Assembly (NCBI RefSeq): GCF_000498355.1
Contig: NZ_AVSV01000011.1
Coordinates: 1 to 64,000, forward strand
Source: Clostridium sp. Ade.TY
Lineage (GTDB): Bacteria > Bacillota > Clostridia > Clostridiales > Clostridiaceae
DNA: 64,000 bases
Direction of reading: 5' to 3'
This document shows positions 9,722 through 17,970 of the stretch, in pieces. Below the pieces are notes generated by a model. That model did no database searches. It worked only from the letters and a program-made list of their open reading frames with translations, and had not been told where the DNA came from. The stretch's first letter is position 1. The number at the start of each line of letters is the position of its first letter. Position numbers and translations under genes: made by a program.

Positions 9722-9739
9722 ATGTTAATCATTTAACAT
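9722..9739. promoter_or_regulatory. Rex-like palindrome before the antiporter gene
   Basis: ATGTTAA-TCAT-TTAACAT is a perfect dyad matching the Rex consensus TTGTTAANNNNTTAACAA except at the two outermost bases. It lies between the terminator and the antiporter start. Either Rex or another regulator could use it. A second near-palindrome, TGAAAATAATTTCA (9747-9760), lies next to it. Confidence 0.45.
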
Positions 9740-9774
9740 AAACTCATGAAAATAATTTCAAGGAGGTTTATTAA

Positions 9775-11115
9775 ATGATTTCTTTTTTACAACCAGCCAA
9801 AGCAATTAATCGTTTACCAAAGGACGAAATTAAAAAGACTTATAAAAGTTATCGTATAAGAGTATTTATTATGATAATGGTTGGCTATATGTCTTTCTAC
9901 TTAGTAAGAAAGAACTTTGCTATAGCATCACCGCTATTAATACAAAACTTACATTTTTCAAAAACAGAAATAGGACTTATAAGTAGTGCATTTGCAATTT
10001 CATATGGACTAAGTAAATTTATATTAGGAACATTAGCAGATAAGTCTAATGTTAAAAATTACTTATGTACAGGGCTTTTAGCATCAGCTGTAATTAATAT
10101 ATGTTTAGGATTTACAAAACATGTTTGGATATTTGTAATCCTTATGATATTAAATGGTATATTCCAAGCAATGGGTGCACCAGCTTGTCATATTGTAATA
10201 GGAAAATGGTTCAGAAAAAATGAACGTGGTCTTAAGATGAGTACGTGGAATACTTCACATAATATAGGTGGAGGTCTTGTAGGACCACTTGGAACTTTAT
10301 CATTATTTATCTTTGGTGCAAATTGCTATCAAAGTATATTCTTATTACCAGCAGTTATATGTATTGGAATAGTTATTTTTATGTTTTTCATTGGAGCAGA
10401 TACACCAGAATCAGTAGGATTACCTTCAATACAAGAATATTATGGTGAAGAAGTTCTAGAAGAAGAAAAGAATGTTGATAAAAATTCTCTTTCAATGAGA
10501 GATATAATGTTTAAATATGTTTTAAGAAATAAATATGTTTGGATATTAGCAATAACAAATATATTTATATATATAGTTAGACAAGGTATGGTTGACTGGA
10601 TTCCAATTTACTTAACACAATCAAAGCATTTTTCATTAGCAGATGCTAACTGGGCAATGATGTTATTTGAATATTCAGCAATTCCAGCAACTATATTAAT
10701 AGGTTGGCTATCAGATGTTGTATTTAAAGGAAATAGAGCGCCACTTGGAATAATATGTATGATTGGCGTTTTAGTAGCAGTAGTAATATACTGGAAAACT
10801 GATAGTTACTTAGTATCAATGCTTTCAGTTGCATTCGTTGGATGCTTTATATATGGACCAGCAATGTTAATTAATATGAGCTTAATAGATCTTGTTCCTA
10901 AATTTGCAGTAGGTTCTGCAGATGGATTTGCAGGATTAACAGCTTATTTAATTGGACAACTTAATGCAGACCTTTTAATTGGTTATTTTGCAGATAAATT
11001 TGGATGGAATGGAGCATTCATATTTATGCTAATTGGTGCTGTATGTGCATTAATTGGATTAGTAATTCTTCAAATAACAGTAAAACGTAATAATTACGAA
11101 GGTGCTGTAGATTAA
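9775..11115 (+). CDS. Organophosphate:phosphate antiporter (UhpT/GlpT/PgtP type)
   Basis: 446-residue major-facilitator protein of the OPA family, about 12 helices. Signature regions are FYLVRKNFAIA (about residues 41-51), FSKTEIGLISSAFAISYG, the amphipathic GKWFRKNERGLKMSTWN segment and HNIGGG. The conserved Arg of YLVRKN corresponds to a phosphate-binding Arg in the family. Such carriers exchange inorganic phosphate for hexose-6-phosphate, glycerol-3-phosphate or phosphoglycerates. Which one is used here cannot be read from sequence, but the adjacent PgtC-like protein and two-component system favour a Pgt- or Hpt-like inducible system. Strong AAGGAGG site; its own promoter is presumed. Confidence 0.9.
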   Translation: MISFLQPAKAINRLPKDEIKKTYKSYRIRVFIMIMVGYMSFYLVRKNFAIASPLLIQNLHFSKTEIGLISSAFAISYGLSKFILGTLADKSNVKNYLCTGLLASAVINICLGFTKHVWIFVILMILNGIFQAMGAPACHIVIGKWFRKNERGLKMSTWNTSHNIGGGLVGPLGTLSLFIFGANCYQSIFLLPAVICIGIVIFMFFIGADTPESVGLPSIQEYYGEEVLEEEKNVDKNSLSMRDIMFKYVLRNKYVWILAITNIFIYIVRQGMVDWIPIYLTQSKHFSLADANWAMMLFEYSAIPATILIGWLSDVVFKGNRAPLGIICMIGVLVAVVIYWKTDSYLVSMLSVAFVGCFIYGPAMLINMSLIDLVPKFAVGSADGFAGLTAYLIGQLNADLLIGYFADKFGWNGAFIFMLIGAVCALIGLVILQITVKRNNYEGAVD

Positions 11116-11229
11116 TAAAATAAAAATAGAAACTAACTAAAAAAACTAACATCCTAAAATACAAACAACAAACAATAAATCTAGTATAAACAAATAAATC
11201 GAGATCCTAAAAATAGAATTATAAAAAAG

Positions 11230-11259
11230 TGAGTCCTAATTATAAAAAATTAGGACTCA
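11230..11259. terminator. Bidirectional terminator
   Basis: TGAGTCCTAAT and its complement around an 8-nt A-rich loop, between the convergent antiporter and LUD genes; T-rich on the plus side, A-rich upstream. Confidence 0.7.
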
Positions 11260-11267
11260 TTTTACTT

Positions 11268-11906
11268 TTAATAACCTACATTATCAGCAACAACCAATAT
11301 AGTAAAGCGGTTTGCAAACTTCCTTCCATTATTAACTACAGACATGTAATTGCATATTCTACCTTTTACATCACAATCTGAACAAGTACCTGTAGTAGTA
11401 CATGGAGCTTTATGATTTATTCTTTTAGCATTTAATATTGCAATTTTCTTTAAACGTTTAAATGCTTCATCCAAATCTTCAACTATTTTATTTACTCCAA
11501 CGACTACAATAACTTTTCTTGGACCAAATATCATCCCAGCAGCTCTATTACCTGTTGAATCCATATTTACAAGTTCACCATTTTTAGTTATTGCATTTGT
11601 ACTTGTAACTAAGAAATCAGCTAGCATTGATTGACGCATTATTTCAACTGTTTCTGAAAAAGGAACATCTTTGTATCTATCAAATAAGTTATAATCACCA
11701 TTTCTAAATTCATCAATTATATCCATTTGATTTAATGTTACAGAACCACCTAAAGCTATTGAAGAACCTTTTGGAATTAATTCAAGCACCTTCTCTCTAG
11801 CATCCATTAAAGTCTCGCAATAATAAGCATCGTAATATTTCATTTTAAGAATTTTTACAATCTCATTAGCATCACATTGTTGTTTCCATTTTATTGTTTT
11901 ATCCAT
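11268..11906 (-). CDS. LUD domain protein (DUF162, LutC/YkgG-like)
   Basis: 212-residue LUD domain protein, the family of lactate-utilisation subunit LutC. Characteristic segments are ALGGSVTLNQMDIID (about residues 53-67) and FLVTSTNAITKNGELVNMD, then GNRAAGMIFGP. A C-terminal Cys cluster (C..GTCSDCDVKGRICNY) is present. Stand-alone clostridial members have no known substrate, and LutA and LutB are absent here. The start is set at 11906, where GAGGGGGA precedes the ATG; the longer frame upstream has no ribosome binding site and unrelated sequence. Confidence 0.85.
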   Translation of the reverse strand: MDKTIKWKQQCDANEIVKILKMKYYDAYYCETLMDAREKVLELIPKGSSIALGGSVTLNQMDIIDEFRNGDYNLFDRYKDVPFSETVEIMRQSMLADFLVTSTNAITKNGELVNMDSTGNRAAGMIFGPRKVIVVVGVNKIVEDLDEAFKRLKKIAILNAKRINHKAPCTTTGTCSDCDVKGRICNYMSVVNNGRKFANRFTILVVADNVGY

Positions 11907-12056
11907 ATAGATCCCCCTCATATGTATAGTTATAATAATTTTAGTAAATATTATACAAATATAGTTTAACACAATAGATTGAATATATTAATATTAAATA
12001 GAATTTATTATTAAAAATAATTATAACAATATAGAATAAATGAGGTGTTAAGGTTA

Positions 12057-12770
12057 ATGTATAAAGATAAGGTTGTTTTTGTAACTGGAGCTAGTAATGG
12101 AATTGGAAGAAGCATAACAAAAAAGTATGCAGAGGTTGGAGCAAAAGTAATAGCAACAGATATTGTGGAGAGAGAATTTGAAGAAGATAATATAGAATTT
12201 TATAAAATGGATTTAAAGGATAAAAATTCAATAGAAGAAGTATTTAAAAAGGTTATAAATAAACATAAAAAGATAGATATATTAATAAATAATGGTGCAA
12301 TAAGCAAATTTAATAAATCAATATTTGATATAGAAATAGAAGAGTTTGATGAAGTTATAGCAGTAAATTTAAGAGGAGCTTTTATTTGTTCTAAGGAATT
12401 TTTAAAAGCAAATAAAGGAGAAAGTTATGGAAGAATAATTAATATAGCATCAACAAGGTGGAATCAAAATGAAGCAGGTTGGGAAGCTTATGGTGCATCA
12501 AAAGGTGGATTGGTTTCTCTTACAAATTCTATGGCAATATCATTAAGTGATACAAATATTACAGTAAATGCAATAAGTCCAGGGTGGATTCAAACTACTA
12601 ATTATGAGAAATTGTCAGATGAAGATCATAAAATTCATCCATCAGGAAGAGTTGGGAAAGCAAGAGATATAGTTAATGCTTGCTTATTTATAACCAATGA
12701 AGAAAATGACTTTTTAAATGGAGAAAATATAGTTATAGACGGTGGAATGACAAAGAAAATGATATATTAA
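12057..12770 (+). CDS. Short-chain dehydrogenase/reductase
   Basis: 237-residue classical SDR. It has the NAD(P)-binding VTGASNGIGRS near the N-terminus, NNGAIS at about 79-84, catalytic Ser in NIAST, Tyr and Lys in YGASKGG, and C-terminal GGMTKKM. The ATG at 12057 is preferred over a GTG at 12045, because GAGGTG then serves as ribosome binding site. An acidic residue after the second strand (ATDIVERE) suggests NAD rather than NADP. The substrate is unknown. The next gene, 108 bp away, is a nucleotide-sugar enzyme, but a functional link is not established. Confidence 0.85.
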   Translation: MYKDKVVFVTGASNGIGRSITKKYAEVGAKVIATDIVEREFEEDNIEFYKMDLKDKNSIEEVFKKVINKHKKIDILINNGAISKFNKSIFDIEIEEFDEVIAVNLRGAFICSKEFLKANKGESYGRIINIASTRWNQNEAGWEAYGASKGGLVSLTNSMAISLSDTNITVNAISPGWIQTTNYEKLSDEDHKIHPSGRVGKARDIVNACLFITNEENDFLNGENIVIDGGMTKKMIY

Positions 12771-12878
12771 ATTTAAAGAAAAAAAGCTGTGCTATTTATG
12801 TAGTATAGTTTTTTTATTGCACAAAGTATTAAAAAATAACATAGAATACACTATAGTATTACATGGAGTTGAAAAGGT

Positions 12879-13946
12879 GTGATATACGGGCTTATTTTAG
12901 CTGGCGGAAAGGGGAGTAGACTTTATCCTTTGTCAAGAACAGAGAAACCTAAGCAGTTTCTTAAAATAATAAAAGAAAAAAGCTTCTTAGAAAACACTGT
13001 TGACAGAATAACTCCTCTAATAGAAAAAAATAATATTTACGTAGTTACAAATCAAGATTATAAAGAAAAAATAGCTGAAGAACTTAAAGATATAAAAAGA
13101 GAAAATATTATTACAGAACCTATGAATAAAGAAACTGCTACATGTATAGGGCTTTCAGCAGTTAAATTATTAAAAAAAGATAGAGATGCAGTAATGATAG
13201 TTTTACCATCAGATCACTATATAGAAAATGAAAAGGAATATATAGAGACTCTTGCCCAAGCTGTTGAATTAGCAAATAGGAGAAGATGTATAGTAACCTT
13301 AGGGATAGATCCAACAAGACCAGAAACTGGGTATGGATATATTGAGATGGGCAATAGAATTGGCGGAAATAGGCCAGCATATAAGGTAGCTAGATTTACT
13401 GAAAAACCTAACGTAGAAGTTGCAAAAGACTTCATATATAAAGGAACCTATTTATGGAACTCAGGAATGTTCATATTTAGGGCGGATGTAATACTAAGAG
13501 AAATAGAAAAATACCTTCCATTTATGCATAAGTCTTTAATGGAGATATATAAGTATATAGGCGAAGAAAATGAAGAAGAGGTAATCAATGAACAATATAA
13601 GCTAATAGATGGTATATCAATAGATTTTGGTGTTATGCAAAAGACTAGAAAAGCTTATGTGATAAAATGCGACTTCACATGGGACGATATAGGCAGTTTT
13701 AGTGCTTTAAGTAGATTTTTAGATAAACAAAATAGTAATTCAGTATCTGAAAATGTATATTTAGAAGGCTGTGAAAACTGTTCTGTATTCGGTAAAAAAA
13801 GTTTAATAATAGGATTAGGAGTAAAAGATATAGTAATAGTTGATGCAGGAGATGTACTCCTTGTTATGAATAGGGAAAAAGATCAAGAGATAAAACATCT
13901 TTTAAATGAACTTGAAGGTGAAAAAGATTATAAAAAGTATTTATAA
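12879..13946 (+). CDS. manC: Mannose-1-phosphate guanylyltransferase
   Basis: 355-residue nucleotidyltransferase that makes GDP-mannose from mannose-1-phosphate and GTP. The N-terminal signature LILAGGKGSRLYPLSR (about residues 5-20) and KPKQFLKI (about 24-31) are those of ManC/GMP enzymes. FTEKP and WNSGMF follow in the sugar-binding half, and WDDIGSF near residue 268. It lacks the fused phosphomannose isomerase domain of long ManC proteins. The start is a GTG with GGAG 10 nt upstream. No GDP-mannose-using genes lie next to it, so the sink is elsewhere. A related sugar-nucleotide specificity cannot be excluded. Confidence 0.85.
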   Translation: MIYGLILAGGKGSRLYPLSRTEKPKQFLKIIKEKSFLENTVDRITPLIEKNNIYVVTNQDYKEKIAEELKDIKRENIITEPMNKETATCIGLSAVKLLKKDRDAVMIVLPSDHYIENEKEYIETLAQAVELANRRRCIVTLGIDPTRPETGYGYIEMGNRIGGNRPAYKVARFTEKPNVEVAKDFIYKGTYLWNSGMFIFRADVILREIEKYLPFMHKSLMEIYKYIGEENEEEVINEQYKLIDGISIDFGVMQKTRKAYVIKCDFTWDDIGSFSALSRFLDKQNSNSVSENVYLEGCENCSVFGKKSLIIGLGVKDIVIVDAGDVLLVMNREKDQEIKHLLNELEGEKDYKKYL

Positions 13947-13954
13947 AAAATATT

Positions 13955-13979
13955 AAAGAAGGTGTAAAAGCCTTCTTTT
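13955..13979 (+). terminator. Terminator of manC
   Basis: AAAGAAGG/CCTTCTTT stem, 8-nt loop and T-rich tail immediately after the gene. Confidence 0.75.
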
Positions 13980-13986
13980 ATTTATA

Positions 13987-14211
13987 TTAATAAAAAGCAA
14001 TTAAAGTTTTATTTTTATTATAAGGAATTAAGTTACATTCTGATGAAGGGTTAAAATCAAATTTATTTAATGATTCATTATCAAGATAAACTTTGAATAA
14101 ATCATATCCACTATCGTCTATAACAACTATAGGTTTAATAATTAAACCATTATCAAAAATATCATAAACTATTCCAAGGTTGTAATCATAGTCATTTTTA
14201 TAATTATTCAT
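13987..14211 (-). CDS. Hypothetical protein, 74 residues
   Basis: Small acidic, Tyr/Asp/Asn-rich soluble protein that I do not recognise. It begins MNNYKNDYDYN, has no hydrophobic helix and no Cys, and seems to form beta strands (GLIIKPIVVIDDSGYDLFKVY). The ATG at 14211 is used because GAGGTG lies upstream; a GTG four codons earlier is part of that site. It is convergent with manC and monocistronic. Clean start, length and ribosome binding site argue that it is real. Confidence 0.55.
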   Translation of the reverse strand: MNNYKNDYDYNLGIVYDIFDNGLIIKPIVVIDDSGYDLFKVYLDNESLNKFDFNPSSECNLIPYNKNKTLIAFY

Positions 14212-14357
14212 ATAATAAATCACCTCATAAAATGAAAATATTTAAAATCAATAAAATATATGTATATATAAAATATAACATTTATTTATAAAAAGTTAAA
14301 TCATTATTAAAAATAAATTTTAATAAGAAAATACTTATTAGAACAAAATAAAACAAT

Positions 14358-14385
14358 TTGAAAAAATGTAAAAATATTGTATAAT
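14358..14385 (+). promoter_or_regulatory. Sigma-A-type promoter of the 33-residue peptide gene
   Basis: TTGAAA (14358-14363), 16-bp spacer, TATAAT (14380-14385), about 45 bp upstream of the small ORF start. Confidence 0.6.
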
Positions 14386-14429
14386 ATAAATTGATTGTAT
14401 AACAAAATAAAGATATGGAGGAATTAAAG

Positions 14430-14531
14430 ATGATAAAATTAATTTTATTTGTATTTTTATTTTCAATATTTATTACAAAGTTATTAAAAGATGTAAAAAA
14501 AGATTTAGCTTATTTAGAAGAAAAAATTTAA
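14430..14531 (+). CDS. 33-residue single-helix membrane peptide
   Basis: Small ORF beginning MIKLILFVFLFSIFITKLLK and ending in DVKKDLAYLEEKI. Residues 2-17 form one hydrophobic helix; the rest is charged and could form an amphipathic helix. It has a textbook GGAGG, a good promoter 45 bp upstream and a strong terminator 22 bp downstream, so it looks like a complete transcription unit. It resembles no family I can name. The layout resembles small membrane regulators or type I toxins, but no antisense RNA is evident. Confidence 0.65.
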   Translation: MIKLILFVFLFSIFITKLLKDVKKDLAYLEEKI

Positions 14532-14552
14532 AAATAGTTATAAAACTTTCTT

Positions 14553-14590
14553 GCGAAGATTCATGTATAAACTGAATCTTCGCTTTTTTT
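14553..14590 (+). terminator. Terminator of the small membrane peptide gene
   Basis: Perfect 11-bp stem GCGAAGATTCA/TGAATCTTCGC with a 9-nt loop followed by seven T. It isolates the small gene from the nan operon. Confidence 0.9.
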
Positions 14591-14625
14591 ATGAAAAAAT
14601 ACTGAAAATTAAAATCCATTAATTT

Positions 14626-14720
14626 GAAAATTATTTTCTAAAATGAAAAATAATTTTCAAAAAACTATTGAAATAGTAAAAGAAAATGATTACAATATAA
14701 TCATAAAGAAAATAATTTTC
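14626..14720. promoter_or_regulatory. Three NanR-like palindromes before nanE
   Basis: Near-identical palindromes GAAAATTATTTTC (14626-14638), GAAAAATAATTTTC (14645-14658) and GAAAATAATTTTC (14708-14720). The third lies directly behind a TATAAT (14696-14701), where a bound repressor would block initiation. RpiR-family regulators commonly bind GAAA-N-TTTC palindromes, and the RpiR gene nanR closes this locus, so these are probable NanR operators. Confidence 0.65.
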
Positions 14721-14735
14721 AGAAAAGGTGATTTG

Positions 14736-15401
14736 ATGTTAGATGTAGTTAAGGGAAAATTGATAGTATCTTGTCAAGCATTAGCGGACGAGCCTTTGCA
14801 TAGCTCATTTATTATGGGTAGAATGGCTAAAGCTGCAAAAGAAGGCGGGGCAGTAGGGATAAGAGCTCAAGGAGTTAGTGATATTAACGAAATAAAGAAA
14901 GTAACAGGATTACCTGTTATTGGGATACTGAAAATAAATTATGATGATTCAGATATTTATATAACACCTACGAAGAAAGAAATTGATGATCTTCTTACTA
15001 CTGAATGTGAAATGATAGCATTAGATGCAACAGGAAGAAGAAGACCACATGATGAAAAACTTAAAGATTTAGTAGATTATATACACAAAAATAATAGATT
15101 AGCGATGGCAGATATATCAACCTTAGAAGAAGGAATAGAAGCAGAAAAGCTTGGGTTTGATTGTATTTCAACAACTCTTTCTGGATATACACCATATTCT
15201 AAGCAAAGTGATGAAGCAGATTTTGAATTATTACAAAAGTTAATAAAAACAGTAAAGATTCCTGTTATTTGTGAAGGAAAAATAAATACACCAGAAGATT
15301 TGAGACAAGCTTTTGATTTAGGTGCGTACTCAGCTGTAGTTGGTGGAGCTATAACAAGACCACAACAAATAACTAGAAGATTTACAAATGTTTTAAAATA
15401 A
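14736..15401 (+). CDS. nanE: N-acetylmannosamine-6-phosphate 2-epimerase
   Basis: 221-residue TIM-barrel enzyme converting ManNAc-6-P to GlcNAc-6-P in sialic-acid catabolism. Recognisable blocks are LIVSCQALADEPLH (about 9-22), GAVGIRAQGV, ALDATGRRRPH and the C-terminal phosphate-binding VVGGAITRPQQI. The start is the ATG at 14736 with AAAAGGTG upstream. The frame is open back to 14643, but that segment overlaps the operator palindromes and lacks a ribosome binding site. First gene of the nan operon. Confidence 0.95.
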   Translation: MLDVVKGKLIVSCQALADEPLHSSFIMGRMAKAAKEGGAVGIRAQGVSDINEIKKVTGLPVIGILKINYDDSDIYITPTKKEIDDLLTTECEMIALDATGRRRPHDEKLKDLVDYIHKNNRLAMADISTLEEGIEAEKLGFDCISTTLSGYTPYSKQSDEADFELLQKLIKTVKIPVICEGKINTPEDLRQAFDLGAYSAVVGGAITRPQQITRRFTNVLK

Positions 15402-15433
15402 ATTAAAAAGGTTTTATTGGGAGGTTTTATATT

Positions 15434-16300
15434 ATGAAAGGTATTTATTCAGCTTTATTAGTTTCATTTGATAAGGATGGAAACATAAATGAAAAAGGAT
15501 TAAGAGAAATTATTAGACATAACATTGATGTATGTAAAATTGATGGTCTTTATGTAGGTGGAAGTACTGGTGAAAACTTTATGCTTTCAACTGATGAAAA
15601 GAAAAAAATATTTGAAATTGCTATGGATGAAGCAAAAGGACAAGTTAAATTAATAGCTCAAGTAGGATCAGTTAATTTAAAAGAAGCTGTTGAACTTGCA
15701 AAATTTACAACAGAATTAGGATATGATGCAATATCAGCAGTTACACCATTCTATTACAAATTTGATTTTAATGAAATTAAACACTACTATGAAACAATAA
15801 TAAATTCTGTTGATAATAAACTTATTATATATTCAATACCATTCCTAACAGGAGTAAATATGTCAATAGATCAATTTGCAGAGCTTTTTGAAAATGAAAA
15901 AATAATAGGTGTTAAGTTTACAGCAGCAGATTTCTATTTATTAGAGCGTATGAGAAAAGCATTCCCAAATAAATTAATTTTTGCAGGATTTGATGAAATG
16001 ATGTTACCAGCAACAGTACTTGGTGTTGATGGAGCTATAGGTTCAACATTTAATGTTAATGGAGTTCGTGCAAGACAAATTTTTGAAGCTGCTCAAAAGG
16101 GTGATATAAAAACAGCATTAGAAATTCAACACGTAACTAATGATTTAATTACTGATATATTAAATAATGGATTATATCAAACAATTAAGTTAATGTTACA
16201 AGAACAAGGGGTGGATGCAGGTTACTGTAGACAACCAATGAAAGAAGCAACAGAAGAAATGATTGAAAGAGCAAAGGAAATAAACAAGAAATACTTTTAA
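15434..16300 (+). CDS. nanA: N-acetylneuraminate lyase
   Basis: 288-residue class I aldolase of the DHDPS/NAL family that cleaves sialic acid to ManNAc and pyruvate. GGSTGENF near residues 44-51 binds the pyruvate carboxylate, Tyr in YYKFDF and IIYSIPFLTGV follow, and the Schiff-base Lys is in IGVKFTAADF (about residue 163). The sialate-specific GSTGE and VGFDEMM-like segments support lyase over dihydrodipicolinate synthase. It follows nanE by 32 bp with GGGAGG as ribosome binding site. Confidence 0.95.
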   Translation: MKGIYSALLVSFDKDGNINEKGLREIIRHNIDVCKIDGLYVGGSTGENFMLSTDEKKKIFEIAMDEAKGQVKLIAQVGSVNLKEAVELAKFTTELGYDAISAVTPFYYKFDFNEIKHYYETIINSVDNKLIIYSIPFLTGVNMSIDQFAELFENEKIIGVKFTAADFYLLERMRKAFPNKLIFAGFDEMMLPATVLGVDGAIGSTFNVNGVRARQIFEAAQKGDIKTALEIQHVTNDLITDILNNGLYQTIKLMLQEQGVDAGYCRQPMKEATEEMIERAKEINKKYF

Positions 16301-16322
16301 TATTTAATAATTAAAATAAAAT

Positions 16323-16358
16323 TTTATAGCTTAACTAATTAATTAGTTAAGCTATAAA
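16323..16358. repeat. Perfect 36-bp palindrome between nanA and the symporter gene
   Basis: Self-complementary 36-bp sequence, arm TTTATAGCTTAACTAATT, in the 86-bp intercistronic gap. Plus-strand sequence after it is A-rich, so it is not a standard terminator. In mRNA it would form a long hairpin that could act in processing, partial termination or differential stability. Confidence 0.7.
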
Positions 16359-16386
16359 TTAAAAAATCAAAAGGGGAGAAAATGAG

Positions 16387-17925
16387 ATGCAAGGTTTTAC
16401 AAAAGTTGATTTAGTTGTTTTAGTTGTTTATTTAGGACTTGTACTATTTGCTGGATTAAAATTTTCAAAGAAGGAAATGAAGGGAAAGGAATTCTTTAGA
16501 GGTGACGGAACAATTCCTTGGTGGGTTACTTCAGTTTCAATATTTGCAACACTTTTAAGTCCAATTTCTTTCTTGTCATTAGCGGGTAATTCTTATAAAG
16601 GTACATGGATAATGTGGTTTGCTCAATTAGGTATGTTTGTAGCAGTACCACTTACAATAAGATATTTCTTACCAGTTTATAGCAGACTAGATATAGATAC
16701 AGCTTATGAGTATTTAGAAATAAGATATAAAGATAAAGGTCTTAGAATACTTGGAGCTATAATGTTTATTATTTATCAAATAGGTCGTATGGCAATTATA
16801 ATGTATTTACCATCAATGGTATTAGCAAATCTTACAGGAATAAATGTTTATTTACTTATTATAGCAATGGGTGTTATTGCAATAATTTACTCATATACAG
16901 GTGGATTAAAGTCAGTATTATGGACAGACTTTATTCAAGGATGTGTACTTATAGCAGGTATTATATTTTCATTAATATTCTTAATTTCAACAATAAATGG
17001 CGGATTTGGAGCTATTATGAATGAATTAACTGAAGGTGGAAAATTCTTGGCTTCAAAAGAACCAATATTTAATCCAAATATATTTAAAACAAGTGTATTC
17101 TTATTGATAGTTGGAGGAGGATTAAATACTTTCTCATCATATATTTCAAGTCAGGATATAGTGCAAAGGTTTACTACAACTACTGATATAAAACAATTAA
17201 AGAAAATGACTTATGGTAACTTAGTTTTATCATTATTTGTAGCTACTATATTCTACTTAATAGGAACAGCATTATTTGTATTCTATAGACAAAATCCAGA
17301 ATTATTACAAACTGCTCAACAAGACCAAATTTTTGCATCATATATAGCATTCCAATTACCAGTAGGTATAACAGGTGTAGTTTTAGCAGCTATATATGCA
17401 GCAGCTCAATCAACACTTTCAACTGGATTAAACTCAGTTGCAACAAGCTGGACTTTAGATATTCAAAACTTTATTACAAAAGATATGTCAATGGAGAAAC
17501 AAACAAAGGTTGCTCAATATATATCTTTAGGAGTTGGTATAGCTTCAATTGGGATGGCAATAATACTTGCAAATGGTGGAGTAAATTCAGCTTACGAATG
17601 GTTTAATGGATTCATGGGACTTGTTCTTGGAGTTTTAGCAGGAATATTTGTATTAGGTATATTCTTTAGAAAGGCAACAAAGGCTGGAGCATATGCTGGA
17701 TTTATAGCATCAGCAATAGCTGTTATAGTATGTAAATACGGCGGATTTGATGTAAGTATATGGTCATACTCAATTATTTCAATTGGAGTATCAGTAATAG
17801 TTGGAATGATTGTATCATTAATGACTCAATCACAAGTAGTTGATGAAAAGACTCAAAGAGAAGCTACAGTTTACTATAACAAAAAAGATAAAGTAGAAGA
17901 AGAAAGAAAAGCAGCTTTATCATAA
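16387..17925 (+). CDS. Sodium:solute symporter, probable sialic-acid transporter
   Basis: 512-residue SSS-family permease with about 13 helices. The family Na+-site region is recognisable around SIFATLLSPISFLSLAGNSY (about residues 51-70), and the signature AAIYAAAQSTLSTGLNS lies at about 335-351. Its place between nanA and the YhcH gene, with no ABC or TRAP sialate carrier nearby, points to Na+-driven uptake of N-acetylneuraminate, as for other clostridial SSS sialate transporters. The C-terminus is Lys/Glu-rich and cytoplasmic. Substrate is inferred from context. Confidence 0.85.
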   Translation: MQGFTKVDLVVLVVYLGLVLFAGLKFSKKEMKGKEFFRGDGTIPWWVTSVSIFATLLSPISFLSLAGNSYKGTWIMWFAQLGMFVAVPLTIRYFLPVYSRLDIDTAYEYLEIRYKDKGLRILGAIMFIIYQIGRMAIIMYLPSMVLANLTGINVYLLIIAMGVIAIIYSYTGGLKSVLWTDFIQGCVLIAGIIFSLIFLISTINGGFGAIMNELTEGGKFLASKEPIFNPNIFKTSVFLLIVGGGLNTFSSYISSQDIVQRFTTTTDIKQLKKMTYGNLVLSLFVATIFYLIGTALFVFYRQNPELLQTAQQDQIFASYIAFQLPVGITGVVLAAIYAAAQSTLSTGLNSVATSWTLDIQNFITKDMSMEKQTKVAQYISLGVGIASIGMAIILANGGVNSAYEWFNGFMGLVLGVLAGIFVLGIFFRKATKAGAYAGFIASAIAVIVCKYGGFDVSIWSYSIISIGVSVIVGMIVSLMTQSQVVDEKTQREATVYYNKKDKVEEERKAALS

Positions 17926-17970
17926 AATTTTGAAATTAAATTAGTCTCTTTATATTAGGAGGAAGATGAA

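Noticed and set aside
12045..12056. GTG start for the SDR at 12045
   Set aside because: The GTG is within the Shine-Dalgarno GAGGTG; the ATG at 12057 fits better.
14643..14735. Longer nanE start at 14643
   Set aside because: The segment overlaps two operator palindromes, has no ribosome binding site, and is not part of NanE; 14736 has a proper site.
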